Positions 63,769 to 64,000 of a DNA stretch of 64,000 nucleotides are shown here, piece after piece. The position numbers and the translations under genes were made by a program. Position 1 is the stretch's first letter, and every line of letters starts with the position of its first letter. The DNA is from Epilithonimonas vandammei (GTDB lineage Bacteria > Bacteroidota > Bacteroidia > Flavobacteriales > Weeksellaceae): NCBI RefSeq assembly GCF_003860525.1, contig NZ_CP034161.1:2046001-2110000 (forward strand), in the 5' to 3' direction. The notes beneath the pieces are model-generated. The model did no database searches. It saw only the letters and a list, made by a program, of their open reading frames with translations, and had not been told where the DNA came from.

Positions 63769-64000
63769 TTATTTTAAATTATTTAGCGCTTGTTCCAACT
63801 TCGGAAGACAGTCTTTAATATCCTCCAAAGAACAACCGCCCACAGAAGCTCTAAACCAAGGCACTGATTTATCATTTCCAAAAGCAGAGAACGGAACCAA
63901 AGCCATTCCTGCATTATTAATCAGATAGAAAACCAAATCGCTAGAGTTTTCTATTGTTTTCCCATCTGGTGTAGTTTTTCCAAGATAATCCAATTTGATT
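63769..64000 (-). CDS. Class I/II aminotransferase, C-terminal end (cut by window edge)
   Basis: Only the last 77 codons are visible, and the frame is open to the right edge. DLVFYLINNAGMALVPFSAFG and WFRASVGGCSLEDIKDCLPKLEQAL match the C-terminal small domain of PLP-dependent aspartate/aromatic-type aminotransferases. There, the Arg in WFRASVG binds the substrate carboxylate. The specificity cannot be told from this part. Confidence 0.75.
   Translation of the reverse strand, partial: IKLDYLGKTTPDGKTIENSSDLVFYLINNAGMALVPFSAFGNDKSVPWFRASVGGCSLEDIKDCLPKLEQALNNLK

Overview
The window looks like a chromosomal segment of a low-GC Flavobacteriia member, most like Chryseobacterium/Epilithonimonas (Weeksellaceae). 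The reasons are Bacteroidetes-type promoters (TAnnTTTG at -7, often with a TTG about 19 nt upstream), a type IX secretion (T9SS) C-terminal sorting domain, a GLPGLI-family protein, ISAon1-type insertion sequences, and a folP / DUF1599 / BT_3928-DoxX / tpiA gene order that I recall from this group. Species assignment is inference; no rRNA is present.

Layout. 1-6.3 kb: folP (cut by the window edge), an IS982 element, DUF2891, DUF1599, a DoxX-like protein, TerB-like protein, tpiA and mce. 6.37-10.8 kb: a CAT-anticodon tRNA followed by an accessory patch with an ISL3/ISAon1 element, a small membrane-protein gene split by an IS3 element, and a zinc-ribbon RES-domain protein. 10.8-17.1 kb: prfC, an MFS pseudogene, a methyltransferase and two glycosyltransferases in tight coupling, and a FUSC permease whose start region was hit by an IS4 element (17.1-18.4 kb). 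18.6-24.6 kb: pcrA/uvrD, lolD, radC, two unknowns, ppa. 24.8-29.4 kb: mgtE, a lipoprotein, a T9SS repeat/PKD protein and a secreted sulfatase-modifying-factor-like protein. 29.5-34.1 kb: polA, YciI, VOC and an M28 peptidase. 34.1-36.5 kb: the scar of a beta-glucan utilisation locus (NUDIX-type regulator, truncated MFS, truncated GH30, GH16 with a stop codon). 36.7-41.5 kb: M14 peptidase, TerC, an IS5 element, an Xre regulator and tRNA-Arg(CCT). 41.6-48.8 kb: a six-gene signalling cluster with two histidine kinases, six receiver domains, CheB and CheR but no chemoreceptor or CheA. 49-53.8 kb: a B12-binding radical SAM protein, DUF1826, a DUF6261 fragment, and the remains of a restriction operon (vsr 5' fragment, a gene with an internal stop, an HNH endonuclease). 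53.9-64 kb: atpC-atpD, ribF, GLPGLI protein plus a decayed small secreted peptide gene, a GH3 beta-glucosidase with an internal stop, MmcQ, a LolA-like protein, kdsB, a RES/Xre toxin-antitoxin pair and part of an aminotransferase gene.

The main theme is genome decay around a normal housekeeping core. Five insertion sequences of five different families lie within 40 kb, all with candidate target-site duplications. At least nine genes are broken, four of them by a single in-frame stop codon, and all three beta-glucan hydrolases (GH30, GH16, GH3) are among the broken ones. The most interesting intact modules are the chemotaxis-like phosphorelay cluster, the T9SS GGNGDG-repeat protein with its secreted partner, and a set of ACAAATGT-centred palindromes that may be operators of the Xre regulator at 40.9 kb.
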